Shown here piece by piece: positions 1 to 8,625 of a stretch of DNA of 64,000 bases. The DNA comes from Burkholderia savannae. Its GTDB lineage: Bacteria; Pseudomonadota; Gammaproteobacteria; Burkholderiales; Burkholderiaceae. The DNA lies in NCBI RefSeq assembly GCF_001524445.2, contig NZ_CP013417.1:3968001-4032000 (forward strand), written 5' to 3'. The translations under genes and the position numbers were made by a program. The notes under the pieces are model-generated. The model was not told the DNA's origin and searched no databases. It saw only the letters and a list, made by a program, of their open reading frames with translations. Position 1 is the stretch's first letter, and the number at the start of each line of letters is the position of its first letter.

Positions 1-64
1 CCGCACATAAATTCGTCAAGAAATTTCGCACCGCCACATGAGAATCTTCTGATCAGCGAAATTC

Positions 65-97
65 AAAAAAAATGCCAGGTGCGTTCGCACCCGGCAT
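65..97 (-). terminator. Rho-independent terminator of speG
   Basis: An 11-bp stem (73-83 with 86-96, one mismatch) encloses a two-base loop. On the minus strand it is followed by a run of eight T residues. It lies about 70 bases beyond the speG stop codon, in the right orientation. Confidence 0.8.
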
Positions 98-163
98 CCG
101 TTCCGTCGCCAGCCTTCAAGCGCCCCGGCTGGCGCGGCGCGCCGCCGTACACGCCGGCCGGCT

Positions 164-724
164 TTATTCGCCCCCGTGTAATTCCGCACCCTGTTGGGTC
201 TCGAAATAATCGCGCTGGAAAATGCACATTCTCAATGCGTTGTGATATTGGCCGTTGCCGAAAAACTCTTCGATCAATTCGGCTTCGTGCTTGAAACCAC
301 ATTTCTCGTAAACCCGAATCGCCGCGGCATTCGATTTGTCGACGATCAAATACAGCTTGCGCAGGTTCAGCACCTTGAACGCATATTCGACGGCGAGCCG
401 GGTCGCGCGCGTCGCGTAGCCGCGGCCCTGACGGTTCGGCGCGATGATGATCTGGAACTCGCCGCGGCGATGAATGTAGTCGAGCTCGATCAGTTCGACG
501 AGACCGACAAGTTCGTCATCCGAATCGAACGCGACGAAGCGGCGCTCGCGCTGGTCATGCACGTGCTGGTCGTACAGTTGCGACAGCTCGGTGAACGTTT
601 CGTACGGCTCTTCGAACCAGTAACGCATGATCTTCGCGTCGTTGTTCAGTTCGTGCACGAAACGCAGGTCCTGACGCTCGAGCGGCCTCAGTGCGAGCGT
701 GTGTTGTTCGTTCTGGATTTGCAT
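164..724 (-). CDS. speG: Spermidine N1-acetyltransferase (GNAT family)
   Basis: This 186-residue protein transfers an acetyl group from acetyl-CoA to spermidine or spermine in the cytoplasm, which detoxifies excess polyamine. The whole length is one GNAT domain. The acetyl-CoA binding loop RQGRGYA is at residues 98-104, and the C-terminal part ([17 protein letters not shown]) matches the SpeG family closely. The length is normal for SpeG (about 173-186). The start chosen is the methionine before QIQNEQ; the reading frame stays open far upstream, but that stretch is arginine-rich noise. It stands alone on the minus strand with its own terminator. A less specific GNAT role cannot be excluded, but the resemblance to SpeG is strong. 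Confidence 0.88.
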   Translation of the reverse strand: MQIQNEQHTLALRPLERQDLRFVHELNNDAKIMRYWFEEPYETFTELSQLYDQHVHDQRERRFVAFDSDDELVGLVELIELDYIHRRGEFQIIIAPNRQGRGYATRATRLAVEYAFKVLNLRKLYLIVDKSNAAAIRVYEKCGFKHEAELIEEFFGNGQYHNALRMCIFQRDYFETQQGAELHGGE

Positions 725-872
725 GTTGATTGTCCTTGAGTCATTCGAGGGGCGGCGTGGGGGCGGCATGGACACCCGTACAAGCGCGGAGTGCGTCGAA
801 GAAAGCATCGACGGAAAATGACTGTGGGCTTTGGTACAGAGTCTAAAATTAAGCGAGGGTTCCCGCCCCGCG

Positions 873-1055
873 ATGGAGACTATCGTGATCGAGCAAGTGA
901 TACTGGGCGTTTTTCTCGTACTCCCGCTTCTCATCGTCGCGGTGCTGTATTCGGACGAACTCTGGCAGGAACATCGCCTGCAGCATCCGCGCGACGAGCA
1001 CGCACCGCATGTCGATTGGCGCCACCCGTGGCGGCTCCTGCGGCGAGGGCACTGA
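873..1055 (+). CDS. Small predicted inner-membrane protein, 60 residues
   Basis: A 60-residue protein with one hydrophobic helix at about residues 6-22 ([18 protein letters not shown]), followed by a charged, histidine-rich tail (residues 30-60). The start is the ATG of METIVI; an in-frame ATG 14 codons upstream has no better context. It is divergent from speG and 149 bases from it. I do not recognise a named family. The helix and charged tail support translation, but a 60-codon frame in GC-rich DNA could be accidental, so confidence is moderate. Confidence 0.5.
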   Translation: METIVIEQVILGVFLVLPLLIVAVLYSDELWQEHRLQHPRDEHAPHVDWRHPWRLLRRGH

Positions 1056-1350
1056 CGGCGTCGAGACGTCCGCGCACCAGCCGCGCGCGGATTGGCCGCA
1101 TACGAGGACATCCGCCGCGCCGCCGCTCGGCGAAAGCGGCAAGTACGCGCCGCATCGGCGCTCCTGCCACGCACGCGTGATTCGTTCGACGCGCCATTCC
1201 CGTCGCACGTCAGGCCGCGAGCTTGCCGCCGAGGCGCTGCGCGCCGTGCGTCACGTGCCGCGCTTCGCTTCACGCGCGCATCGAAACACGCCGATCCGAG
1301 TCGAACCGCCGCACATCCCGCCAATCCTCGATACCCCGCGTTCGGACACG
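1056..1350. other. Intergenic, no gene seen
   Basis: GC-rich spacer of about 300 bases before the terminator of the lipoprotein gene on its right. Overlapping open frames on both strands have arginine/alanine-rich composition with no motif, and none has a convincing start. Confidence 0.5.
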
Positions 1351-1376
1351 AAAAAGGCGCCCGAAGGCGCCTTGGT
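1351..1376 (-). terminator. Rho-independent terminator
   Basis: AAGGCGCC (1354-1361) pairs with GGCGCCTT (1366-1373). Read on the minus strand the loop is the stable TTCG type and the stem is followed by TTT. It lies 20 bases past the stop of the small lipoprotein gene. Confidence 0.85.
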
Positions 1377-1393
1377 ACACGTGCTCGCGAGAC

Positions 1394-1549
1394 TCAGCAA
1401 TTTCCCTTCTTCGCTTGTCCCGGCGGGCAGAAGCCATTGCCCGGGCCGCCTTGCGGCGCCATGATGACGCCCGGCTGATCCGGCACGTAGACTGCGCAGC
1501 CGCTCAGGACACCTGTGGAAACCGCCAGCGCGATGATGATTTTCTTCAT
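1394..1549 (-). CDS. Small lipoprotein, 51 residues
   Basis: MKKIIIALAVSTGVLSGC is a textbook lipoprotein signal peptide with lipobox LSGC and lipidated Cys18. The mature part is only about 33 residues, rich in Gly and Pro, with two further cysteines near the end (FCPPGQ and the last residue). The start at 1549 is preceded by GGGGAAAC as ribosome binding site. It lies 64 bases downstream of the DUF4382 lipoprotein gene on the same strand and may be cotranscribed; the hairpin at 1351-1376 ends the unit. Function unknown; it should be anchored in the cell envelope. Confidence 0.75.
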   Translation of the reverse strand: MKKIIIALAVSTGVLSGCAVYVPDQPGVIMAPQGGPGNGFCPPGQAKKGNC

Positions 1550-1613
1550 GTTGTTTCCCCGTTTGTGATGAAGGCGGAAGGAGCAGCGCCCCTTCCGTTC
1601 GTATTGCCGACGA

Positions 1614-2780
1614 TTAGAACCCGAAATTGACGTTCGCGACCGAGCCTGCGGCGATGTTCGCCGGCTGCTGCTGCGTCGCGCCGTTCGCCGCATCGGCTTC
1701 GATCGTGTACTGGCCGGCAGCGCTCAGCGCCGCGCTCATCGCGACGGGCAGCGAACCCGAATACGTGCCGACGATCGGCGCCGCGGTCGGCAGCGTCAGC
1801 GCGTAGGCGCCCGTGTCGAGATTCGCGTTCGTCGATGCAACCTCGTACGGCAGCGAGTTCACCATCTGCAGCGCACGGAGGATCGCGTCGGCGCTCGCCG
1901 TGACCGTGCCGCTCACGACGTTCATCGTCGATGCGGGCAGGGTGATCGGCACGGATGAAGTCGACACCGACGTCGTCGTGTTCACGACGACGGGCACCGA
2001 ACGAACGATCCCGGTCGCCACGTTGTTCTGCGCGATCACGATGTCGTAGTTGCCGTTCGTCGAGCTCTGCACGAGCGGCGTCAGCACGAAGTGGCCGCTG
2101 CTGTCGGCGATGGTGCCCCTGACGACCTGGCCGTTCTGCTCGGCGTAGACCGTCGCCCCGGCTTCGTTCGGCGCGACATAGCCGTCGATCGCGCCGCTGA
2201 CGACGGTCGGCGTGGCGGTCACGACTGGCTTGAGCGCATACGCGCCGTTGCCGCGCTGGACGATCGACTTGCACGCGTTGAAGTCGAGAACGAGATCGAC
2301 GAGCGTGTTCGGTTGAACCGTAAACGGCGTGATGATCTTGTAGCCGCTTTGCGTCGCGCTCGGCGTGGCGAGCGGCTGCTCGGTGCCGCCCGTCGGCACG
2401 ACCGAGTTCGCGAGCGTATTGCCCTGGCTCTGCGCGAGCACGAGCCGCACTTGCTGGTACTGGCCGGCCGGCAGCGCGCTTTGGCCGAGGTCGGCGAGCA
2501 CGCCGTTGGTCAGCGACAGAAGGTCGACCTTCTGCGGCGTCGCGAGCGCGACGTCGGTCCAGCCGGAATCGTTGTCGCCCGCTTGCGCGCTCATGTTGAC
2601 GCGCACCTTCGAGACAGTCACGTAGACGTGATCGAAGCCGCACGACGGCGCGTCGGTCATCGCGACATGCAGCGTGCCGGTTTGCGCGCTGCTGCTGCCG
2701 CCGCCGTCGCCACCACCGCAGCCGGCGAGCGAGATCGACGCCGCGGCCGTCAGGCCGAGAATCTTCCAGATTGTTTTCAT
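1614..2780 (-). CDS. DUF4382 domain-containing lipoprotein
   Basis: A 388-residue secreted lipoprotein. The signal peptide ends in lipobox LAGC with lipidated Cys21, followed by a Gly/Ser-rich linker. Residues of about 33-175 (GTLHVAMTDAPSCGFDHVYV onward) match the DUF4382 beta-sandwich family. The C-terminal half consists of Thr/Val/Ser-rich strands like carboxypeptidase-regulatory or invasin-type sandwich domains. The start is the Met of MKTIWK; a run of G (GGGGGGTGTC) lies just upstream as ribosome binding site. Role unknown; DUF4382 proteins are envelope-exposed and usually found beside other lipoproteins, as here. Confidence 0.8.
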   Translation of the reverse strand: MKTIWKILGLTAAASISLAGCGGGDGGGSSSAQTGTLHVAMTDAPSCGFDHVYVTVSKVRVNMSAQAGDNDSGWTDVALATPQKVDLLSLTNGVLADLGQSALPAGQYQQVRLVLAQSQGNTLANSVVPTGGTEQPLATPSATQSGYKIITPFTVQPNTLVDLVLDFNACKSIVQRGNGAYALKPVVTATPTVVSGAIDGYVAPNEAGATVYAEQNGQVVRGTIADSSGHFVLTPLVQSSTNGNYDIVIAQNNVATGIVRSVPVVVNTTTSVSTSSVPITLPASTMNVVSGTVTASADAILRALQMVNSLPYEVASTNANLDTGAYALTLPTAAPIVGTYSGSLPVAMSAALSAAGQYTIEADAANGATQQQPANIAAGSVANVNFGF

Positions 2781-3147
2781 GACACCCCCCCCAACCATTG
2801 TCTTGGTGTGCGAAGGATACGTAGCGGATGAGTGTTCGTCTTTTACCCTTTTGCAACCAGCCGTAACTTTTGCATCTTGTGTTTCAGAGCGGCTCGGAAA
2901 AGCTTGTCAGTATGACGAGAAGGACGGAGTTAGGAGAAACGCCGAGGCAAGTTTGGCGGTGTTTGACGATGTCGAACCGGCTGCCGAGGAATGTGAAAGA
3001 TTGTTAATTGTTGAGTGAGTTTCATTTCGGCCGGCCACGTCTCGAGTGCGTATTTTCCTCGCTGCCGGCGCCGGGCGTAGCACTAAAATCAAAAGGCAAT
3101 CACGTTGTCGGCGGCACGAGAACCAACACAATACGACGGGGTGAGCC
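2781..3147. other. Divergent intergenic region between two lipoprotein genes
   Basis: About 370 bases with lower GC than its surroundings. It must hold the promoters of the minus-strand DUF4382 gene and the plus-strand LprI-like gene. No operator-like symmetry or clear -35/-10 pair was identified. Confidence 0.5.
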
Positions 3148-4044
3148 ATGAGAACTTCGGTGCTGTCGTGCCTATTGGCGGCGACGCTTGGCGCTTGCAA
3201 CCACTCGAGCAAGCAGGAAACGCCCACTGCTTCGGCGAGCCCGCAACAGCCGGCGTCCGCGAGCAGTTCCAACAACGCGCCGCCCCCGCCTCCCGCGCCG
3301 ATCGCTGCGCCCGCGCCGCCTTCTCACCAATACGCAATGGAGCAAGACGGTACGTATGGCTACGAGCCGGCCTTGAGCGAGGACGACGTTCGCAGCGGCA
3401 GAGCAACGAAGCCTCTCGTCATGATGCGTTATGTCGGATTTCGAGACGGAACGTACGTGTTGCTGATGCTTGATCCGGATAACGAAACTTATGCGACGCG
3501 CGTGACATGCCAGGCGCCGTGCAATTTTGCGAAAGTGCAGAGCATGTCCGCCGCGACGGTTCTCAAAACCGATACCATTCGCGTTGTACCGAATTCGCTG
3601 ATAGGCGCCATGCTGGAAGACGCGCTATCGGGCCAACTGAAACCGTATGGCCAGTCGTCGCCATCGATGCCGCAACCCGTTTCCGTTCCGCCCGCCAATA
3701 CCGCGGCGACGACTTCGGCGCAATCGACGACGCAAGCTTCGCAGACGGAATCAATTGCGCAGCAAACGAGTTTCGATTGCTCGAAAGCCAACTCGATTCC
3801 CGAATACCTGATCTGCCATGATCCGGAACTTGCCGCTTCGGATCGAGAGCTCGCTGATATCTACCGACAAGCGAAAGAAGCGGTTCCTGACAAGGCCGCA
3901 TTCGCCGAACGCACGCGAAGGCAATGGAACTATCGTCAAAAAAATTGCCGAGACAAGCCATGTCTCGTTTCGTGGTACGTGTATCAAAAGGAGGTTTTGA
4001 CGAAAATCGCTCAGACCGGTGACGTGAACGCGCAGTCGCAGTGA
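3148..4044 (+). CDS. Lipoprotein with C-terminal LprI-like (DUF1311) domain
   Basis: A 298-residue protein. Its signal peptide ends in lipobox LGAC with lipidated Cys17. A Ser/Ala/Pro-rich linker (about 18-60, with a proline stretch at 45-59) follows, then a small middle domain (about 62-150), a second Ser/Thr/Gln-rich linker, and a C-terminal cysteine-containing domain from about residue 208 (FDCSKANSIPEYLICHDPEL). That last domain resembles the lysozyme-inhibitor LprI/DUF1311 family, which binds c-type lysozyme in the periplasm. The start has GGGGTGAG upstream. It is the last gene before the island boundary. The domain call is from pattern only; the middle domain is unassigned. Confidence 0.75.
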   Translation: MRTSVLSCLLAATLGACNHSSKQETPTASASPQQPASASSSNNAPPPPPAPIAAPAPPSHQYAMEQDGTYGYEPALSEDDVRSGRATKPLVMMRYVGFRDGTYVLLMLDPDNETYATRVTCQAPCNFAKVQSMSAATVLKTDTIRVVPNSLIGAMLEDALSGQLKPYGQSSPSMPQPVSVPPANTAATTSAQSTTQASQTESIAQQTSFDCSKANSIPEYLICHDPELAASDRELADIYRQAKEAVPDKAAFAERTRRQWNYRQKNCRDKPCLVSWYVYQKEVLTKIAQTGDVNAQSQ

Positions 4045-4188
4045 GCACCGGCTTCGACGATGCCGGGTCACGCGCGGAAAGCGATGCGCGAGATCAATCG
4101 GCCGAGCCTTCGGACATGGCGCAGTGGAAACCCGTGTTAGGCAACTGGGCTGGCGGTTCGATCTTGCGTTGATGGTGTCGTGCGATCT

Positions 4189-4200
4189 CAATACAGAACC
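4189..4200 (+). repeat. Candidate left attachment core (attL)
   Basis: CAATACAGAACC matches the mnmE 3' end (CAATACAAAACC at 11874-11885) at 11 of 12 bases, in the same orientation. As I recall the SGI1 attachment site, the reverse complement also carries the TTCTGTATTG core. Confidence 0.55.
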
Positions 4201-4257
4201 TAGCAATGCTCCAAAAATGCCCATGACATAAAGGATCAGCGGCCTGTCGCCCTTACC

Positions 4258-4280
4258 TTGTGTACTAACTTGTGTACTAA
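4258..4280 (+). repeat. Tandem TTGTGTACTAA repeats, candidate integrase arm sites
   Basis: Two copies of TTGTGTACTAA with a 12-base period. The same GTGTACT core recurs four times (two in each orientation) at 11702-11754, directly upstream of the integrase start. Paired short repeats of this kind are typical of arm-type sites of P4-like integrases. Confidence 0.55.
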
Positions 4281-4976
4281 AACCACAAAGTCATCGCAGT
4301 TATCCACCGGCAAACATGGGCTGCCGAAGTTGGCAAACGTCACGCGGGACGCTGCTCAGAAATGACCGCCCTCGCAGGGTACGCGCCCCGCAGCGGTGCC
4401 CCGACAGAATTCATATCGCTTGGCTGTATCTGCTATTCCAGCATGGGTGTTCCGTAGATACCAACAAAAATACCAACAGGCGTATCGGCGTAGGCTCGAT
4501 CAGGGAAGGGAGGCGCTGTGCGTAACCTTGTCGTGCCGCCGGAAGCAAAAATATCTGGAGATTTGGAGACAAACACTCGTTTCGGCTTGTGAGCCTTGTC
4601 TGGCATAGAGGCGACTATCTCCAAGTGTATCTCCAAAACACCCAATTTCTTGGAGACAAAGTTGGAGACAGGCGGCCTCGTCTCAAGCGTTCGGGCGGGT
4701 GCTTTGCAAGCAATGTCTACCGTCTGGAACGGTGCGCGCAAAAGACTCCCCCGCGCCGCTGCACGGTCGCTGCGTCAATGTGAATCGGGTTGGCAAACTA
4801 ACTTTGCAATTTGCCAAGGCAGGGCATATTGTTTGCTGGAAGTGCAAGAATAAGCATGCTGTGGCATGCGCGGTATTCATTCCAGTGTTTGGTGGACATG
4901 TGAACTGCCGGCGTGGTGCGAAGCGTTCCTTGCGGCCTTAGGTTGCACTGCAACTCCACTGCGAGCGGAGTGACAC

Positions 4977-6011
4977 ATGGTTCTGGGTATTGACGACCTC
5001 TTGCCAAGCTTGGCTCAGTCGCTGGAGGGAATTGGCTTTCTATTCGGGGCTGGCGCGTCTCGGGAAGCCGGTTATCCGATGATGGCGCAGTTGACGCGTA
5101 ACGTCGTCGGGTGTCTTTCGAGCGCAGAGAGAGTCGCACTTGATACCGTGTTGAGCACGGCCGGACGAGTTTACGATGACGCAAGTGCAACGCCGAATAT
5201 TGAAGAGTTGGCCGATTTTACAATTGCGCACGCATTGAATTCAGGTGAGGCGACGTATCAGGCATTAGAGGAGCGATTTAGAGAATTAATCGTAAGTAGT
5301 TTGCTTGGTGTTGTCGACCCTGTTTTGGATTGCCACATCAAGTTCTTTGAAAATCTACAGCGTCGGACATTTGGGCTACCTTGTACCGTTTGGGTTTTCA
5401 CAACCAATTACGATTTGTTGCTTGAGACGGCGGCTGCGATTGCTGGTGTTACGTTGGAAAACGGTTTCAGCGGCGCAACGACTAGGTTCTTCGATGTGGG
5501 GCAGTTCAATCAAGTCAGAGGGACGATTGACGGAATTCGTTTCGCACCCCAGCCGCGACTTGTGGTGAAGTTAATAAAGCTTCACGGCTCCTTGTCATGG
5601 ATTGCGAAGGGCGCGCAGATTCTGGAACAACATCCTGGATCATTGGGCGCAACAACTCCAAGAACGATCGTATTGCCACGCCGTCGAAAAGTCATGGATA
5701 CGCTCGCGCATCCGTATGATCTGTTATTTTCGCAAGTGAGCCGCGTTCTGGGTACGGAGTGCAGGTATCTGATTAGTTGCGGCTTTAGTTTCGGGGATGA
5801 ACATATCAACCAAACCTTGCTACTCCCAGCGTTGCGCGCCGGGAAATGTCGGTTGACTGCATTGTGCGACATTGAGCCTGTCGGCCTGTCTTCATTTAAA
5901 TCGTTGCCGTCAGTTTCAGCGGCTTTTTCGACATCATCATGGAAGGCTGGCTCAGTGTCAGACAATAAAACTGAGTTATGGAAGTTCAGTGCCTTTGCGG
6001 CCGCCTTTTGA
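4977..6011 (+). CDS. SIR2-family NADase-type effector of a SIR2-HerA defence pair
   Basis: A 344-residue protein of the SIR2_2 type. NAD-binding motif GAGASREAGYP lies at residues 24-34, TTNYD at 142-146, the catalytic histidine in KLHGS at 201-205 (H203), and GFSFGDEHIN at 269-278. In antiphage systems such domains hydrolyse NAD+ when triggered; here that is inferred from motifs and partner. The stop is 11 bases before the HerA start, so the two genes form one operon. Its GC content is clearly below that of the flanking chromosome, in line with transfer. No long C-terminal sensor domain is present, which suits a protein that relies on its ATPase partner. Confidence 0.85.
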   Translation: MVLGIDDLLPSLAQSLEGIGFLFGAGASREAGYPMMAQLTRNVVGCLSSAERVALDTVLSTAGRVYDDASATPNIEELADFTIAHALNSGEATYQALEERFRELIVSSLLGVVDPVLDCHIKFFENLQRRTFGLPCTVWVFTTNYDLLLETAAAIAGVTLENGFSGATTRFFDVGQFNQVRGTIDGIRFAPQPRLVVKLIKLHGSLSWIAKGAQILEQHPGSLGATTPRTIVLPRRRKVMDTLAHPYDLLFSQVSRVLGTECRYLISCGFSFGDEHINQTLLLPALRAGKCRLTALCDIEPVGLSSFKSLPSVSAAFSTSSWKAGSVSDNKTELWKFSAFAAAF

Positions 6012-6022
6012 AGGGGTGCACG

Positions 6023-7726
6023 ATGGACTATCAGATTGGAAGAGTCTGCGCTGTTTCCGGGGACGAAATTATTGTTTCGGTTATGGAGTTTCGTAGTAGC
6101 GCTGACGGGGAGAGCGGCGTGCCTGACAGTATGACCGTGCATCTATCTACTAGCATGGGGCCTGCACCGATACTAATTGGACAGCCGGGTACGTTTGTTG
6201 TGGTTGCGCTACCTTCGGCCCGCCTTCTCTGCATGGTAACAGGCGTCTCTATGAAGGAGGGCCGAGTATCTGCCGCTGAGGTGAAAGACGCAGTAGTTGG
6301 CGGCACTCTCCTGGTCGACTCATCGTCGCGATTGCTGACAACCGTGCCTGTCGGCACGATCAACTCAGCGGGCAAATTCGAGAGAGGTTCAGACGTACTG
6401 CCTACCGTTAATGCCCCCGCATTTGCCACACCGCCCAGCCTACTTGATTCGATTTTTACTAGCTATGCGGAAGGTGATTTTGCTTTGGGACGACTATCAT
6501 TGCTGCCGGAGCAAGAGGCCAAGATCAACTTGGACGCATTTCTGTCGCGGCATGCCGCTATTCTCGGGCAGACTGGTGGAGGCAAGTCATGGACGGTTGC
6601 GTCGTTGTTACAGAAGCTTTGCAGTTTCAAACAAGCAACCGCAGTGCTATTCGATTTGCACGGAGAGTATGCAGATGCATTCAACGAGGATGCTGACGTC
6701 ATATCGGCAAGCGACCTAGAGCTTCCGTACTGGCTGATGAACTCGGAAGAGCTGTTGGGTTTAATGGTCGACAGAAGTGAATCGGCTGCGCCAAACCAGA
6801 TCGCGAAATTCAAAGAATTGCTTCAGGCTGCAAAGGAGAATCACCCCGAAAATCAGGGGTTGGGAATTAAAAAGATAACCATCGACACTCCCGTTTTTTT
6901 TGATTTCTCTGAAATACTGGAGCGTTTCCGTAAGCTGGACACGGAAATGGTGGCTGGCAGTTCAAAAGAAAAGCAGGGGCCGTTGTTCGGTCAATTTACA
7001 AGGTTGTTGATGCGTATTGATTCGCGCCTGAATGATCGGCGATATGATTTAATTTTCAAGCCGGTGAAATATAAAAGCAGCGCGTCAATGGAGGATTTAT
7101 TTAGGCGCCTTCTGGGCGAGAGGGTTGGTGAAAGAAAGAAGGTTGTCGTGATTGATCTTAGTCCGGTGCCATTTGATGTTCGCGCATCCGTTATATCTTT
7201 GATATTGCGCTGTTTATTCGACTTTGCATACTGGTTTCGTCGTGTTAACAAAGCGAGACACCCTATAGCAATCTTTGCGGATGAGGCGCACATCTACTTG
7301 AATGAGCGGGAGAGTACTTCAGAAGCCGCACGTCACGCGGCGGAGCGGATTGCAAAGGAGGGGAGAAAGTATGGCGTTAGCCTGACGGTCATCAGTCAAC
7401 GGCCCAGAGAGGTCTCGTCCACGATCCTGTCGCAATGTAATAGCTTTCTATGCCTCAGAATCTCGAATCCGGATGATCAATCTTACGTCAGGAATCTACT
7501 GCCAGATTCCGTGCGTGGGATATCAAGCATGTTTTCGACGTTGAGACGTGGCGAGTGCATCTTGCTAGGGGATTCCGTCCTTATGCCAACTCGGATACGT
7601 ATTGATGAACCGGCGCCGAAACCTGAAAGTGACGATGCATCGTTTTACAAGCATTGGACCTCGGACCCGCTGGATCTCGACCTAGCCAAAGTTCTTCACG
7701 CATGGCGCTCTCAAGATGTTACCTGA
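6023..7726 (+). CDS. HerA-like hexameric ATPase/translocase, partner of the SIR2 protein
   Basis: A 567-residue HerA/FtsK-type P-loop ATPase (DUF87 superfamily). The N-terminal 140 residues fit the HAS-barrel. Walker A GQTGGGKS is at 182-189 and Walker B IFADEAH has its DEAH at 420-423; SLTVISQRPREVSSTILSQC just after it is the usual sensor/arginine region. HerA assembles into hexameric rings that pump DNA or act as a scaffold for an effector. The chosen start has AAGGGG seven bases upstream; an in-frame ATG at 5978 would overlap the SIR2 gene and lacks a site. Together with the upstream SIR2 protein it matches the described SIR2-HerA (Nezha-type) antiphage systems. Confidence 0.85.
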   Translation: MDYQIGRVCAVSGDEIIVSVMEFRSSADGESGVPDSMTVHLSTSMGPAPILIGQPGTFVVVALPSARLLCMVTGVSMKEGRVSAAEVKDAVVGGTLLVDSSSRLLTTVPVGTINSAGKFERGSDVLPTVNAPAFATPPSLLDSIFTSYAEGDFALGRLSLLPEQEAKINLDAFLSRHAAILGQTGGGKSWTVASLLQKLCSFKQATAVLFDLHGEYADAFNEDADVISASDLELPYWLMNSEELLGLMVDRSESAAPNQIAKFKELLQAAKENHPENQGLGIKKITIDTPVFFDFSEILERFRKLDTEMVAGSSKEKQGPLFGQFTRLLMRIDSRLNDRRYDLIFKPVKYKSSASMEDLFRRLLGERVGERKKVVVIDLSPVPFDVRASVISLILRCLFDFAYWFRRVNKARHPIAIFADEAHIYLNERESTSEAARHAAERIAKEGRKYGVSLTVISQRPREVSSTILSQCNSFLCLRISNPDDQSYVRNLLPDSVRGISSMFSTLRRGECILLGDSVLMPTRIRIDEPAPKPESDDASFYKHWTSDPLDLDLAKVLHAWRSQDVT

Positions 7727-7810
7727 AGGCATCGATTCAGGTACTCGAAAGACGGTATTCGATCGGCCGTCATGTCCGGTTTGTAGGGCTCAGTGATGCA
7801 CTGCAAGGCG

Positions 7811-8386
7811 CTATGTAGCAGAGCGTATTCGCATGATCGTCTGGCGACTGGTGTCATACAGCTTCGCGACACCGGCGACCGTCGCACCTTCGCTCAATAG
7901 CTTTCGCACTTCCTCTTGCTGCGGCTTCGTCAGCGCAGACGGGCGGCCCATCGCCTTCCCTTCTGCCTTTGCTCGCGCGATACCGGCCTGCGTCCGCTCG
8001 ATCAACAAGTCGCGTTCAAACTCGGCAACGGCGTTTAATACCTGCATCGTCATACGGCCGGCTGCACTTGTCAGGTCAACTCCGCCGAGTGCAAGGCAAT
8101 GAATCCGAATGCCGCGATCTGCCAGCGCTTCGACGGTTGCACGCACGTCCATCGCGTTCCGGCCGAGTCGGTCGAGCTTCGTCACGATCAATACGTCGCC
8201 TTCTTCCATCTTGAGAAGCAGCTGTGCAAATCCCGGCCGCTGGTCCGCGCTGACGCTCCCGGAAATGCTTTCGGTAACGATCCGGCGCTTGTCGATAGAA
8301 AAGCCGGCCGCCTCGATTTCGCGGAGTTGGTTGGCTGCCGTCTGATCGGTTGTGCTGACGCGGGCGTATGCGAAGGTCCGAGACAT
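7811..8386 (-). CDS. Serine recombinase, Tn3-resolvase/invertase type
   Basis: A 191-residue site-specific recombinase. The catalytic serine lies in YARVSTTDQ (Ser11), with the family motif TKLDRLGRNAMD in the middle. The E-helix leads to the C-terminal helix-turn-helix (GATVAGVAKLYDTSRQTIMRI). It cuts DNA with 2-bp staggered ends and resolves cointegrates or inverts segments. The start is the Met of MSRTFAYARVST. The gene is transcribed away from a res-like array of TGT(T/C)C half-sites at 8402-8504, the usual resolvase arrangement. No full Tn3 transposase gene is adjacent, so it is either an orphan resolvase or an island-specific recombinase. Confidence 0.88.
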   Translation of the reverse strand: MSRTFAYARVSTTDQTAANQLREIEAAGFSIDKRRIVTESISGSVSADQRPGFAQLLLKMEEGDVLIVTKLDRLGRNAMDVRATVEALADRGIRIHCLALGGVDLTSAAGRMTMQVLNAVAEFERDLLIERTQAGIARAKAEGKAMGRPSALTKPQQEEVRKLLSEGATVAGVAKLYDTSRQTIMRIRSAT

Positions 8387-8401
8387 GCTGCACACTCAAT
8401 G

Positions 8402-8505
8402 TGTTCGAAAGGGATGTACGAATCATACCCCGTGTCCAAAATTAGTAAAGCCTTATTTTCGGACATCGCTGTGCCCCATGTTCGAAAGGGAACGGTTTCG
8501 GACGC
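8402..8505. promoter_or_regulatory. Res-like recombination site of the serine recombinase
   Basis: Just upstream of the recombinase start lie several resolvase-type half-sites. A 33-bp inverted pair runs from TGTCCAAAAT (8433-8442) to ATTTTCGGACA (8455-8465). A 26-bp pair runs from TGTTCGAAA (8479-8487) to TTTCGGACG (8496-8504). A single TGTTCGAAAGGGATGTACGAA segment lies nearest the gene (8402). Sizes and order match subsites II, I and III of Tn3-type res. Confidence 0.6.
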
Positions 8506-8609
8506 TGTGAATCCTGAGCAGCCGATTTGGATTGCCGAAATTTTGAAGTTGGTGAACGGCGCTTCATTTTGCGCAGGCTCATGTCCCTCCCACTTATGCA
8601 AAGGGTCGG

Positions 8610-8625
8610 CACATTACATAATGTG
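8610..8625. promoter_or_regulatory. Perfect 16-base palindrome, possible operator
   Basis: CACATTA and TAATGTG separated by CA. It is too short to terminate transcription and is not followed by T residues; the symmetry suits a dimeric regulator. The gene it would control is no longer evident. Confidence 0.3.

Larger units (their letters stand above)
4045..4976. other. Left edge of the genomic island: attachment-site relics, no gene
   Basis: No credible gene. It contains a 12-bp copy of the mnmE-end sequence (4189-4200), tandem TTGTGTACTAA repeats (4258-4280), two ATACCAACA copies 12 bases apart (4458-4478), and a cluster of TTGGAGACA boxes in both orientations (4562-4670). These look like arm-type binding sites of several integrases. 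The stretch 4800-4976 should hold the promoter of the SIR2 gene. Confidence 0.6.

Noticed and set aside
4596..4853. Plus-strand frame of 85 codons in the island's left edge
   Set aside because: It is built across the TTGGAGACA arm-type repeats, has no ribosome binding site and no motif.
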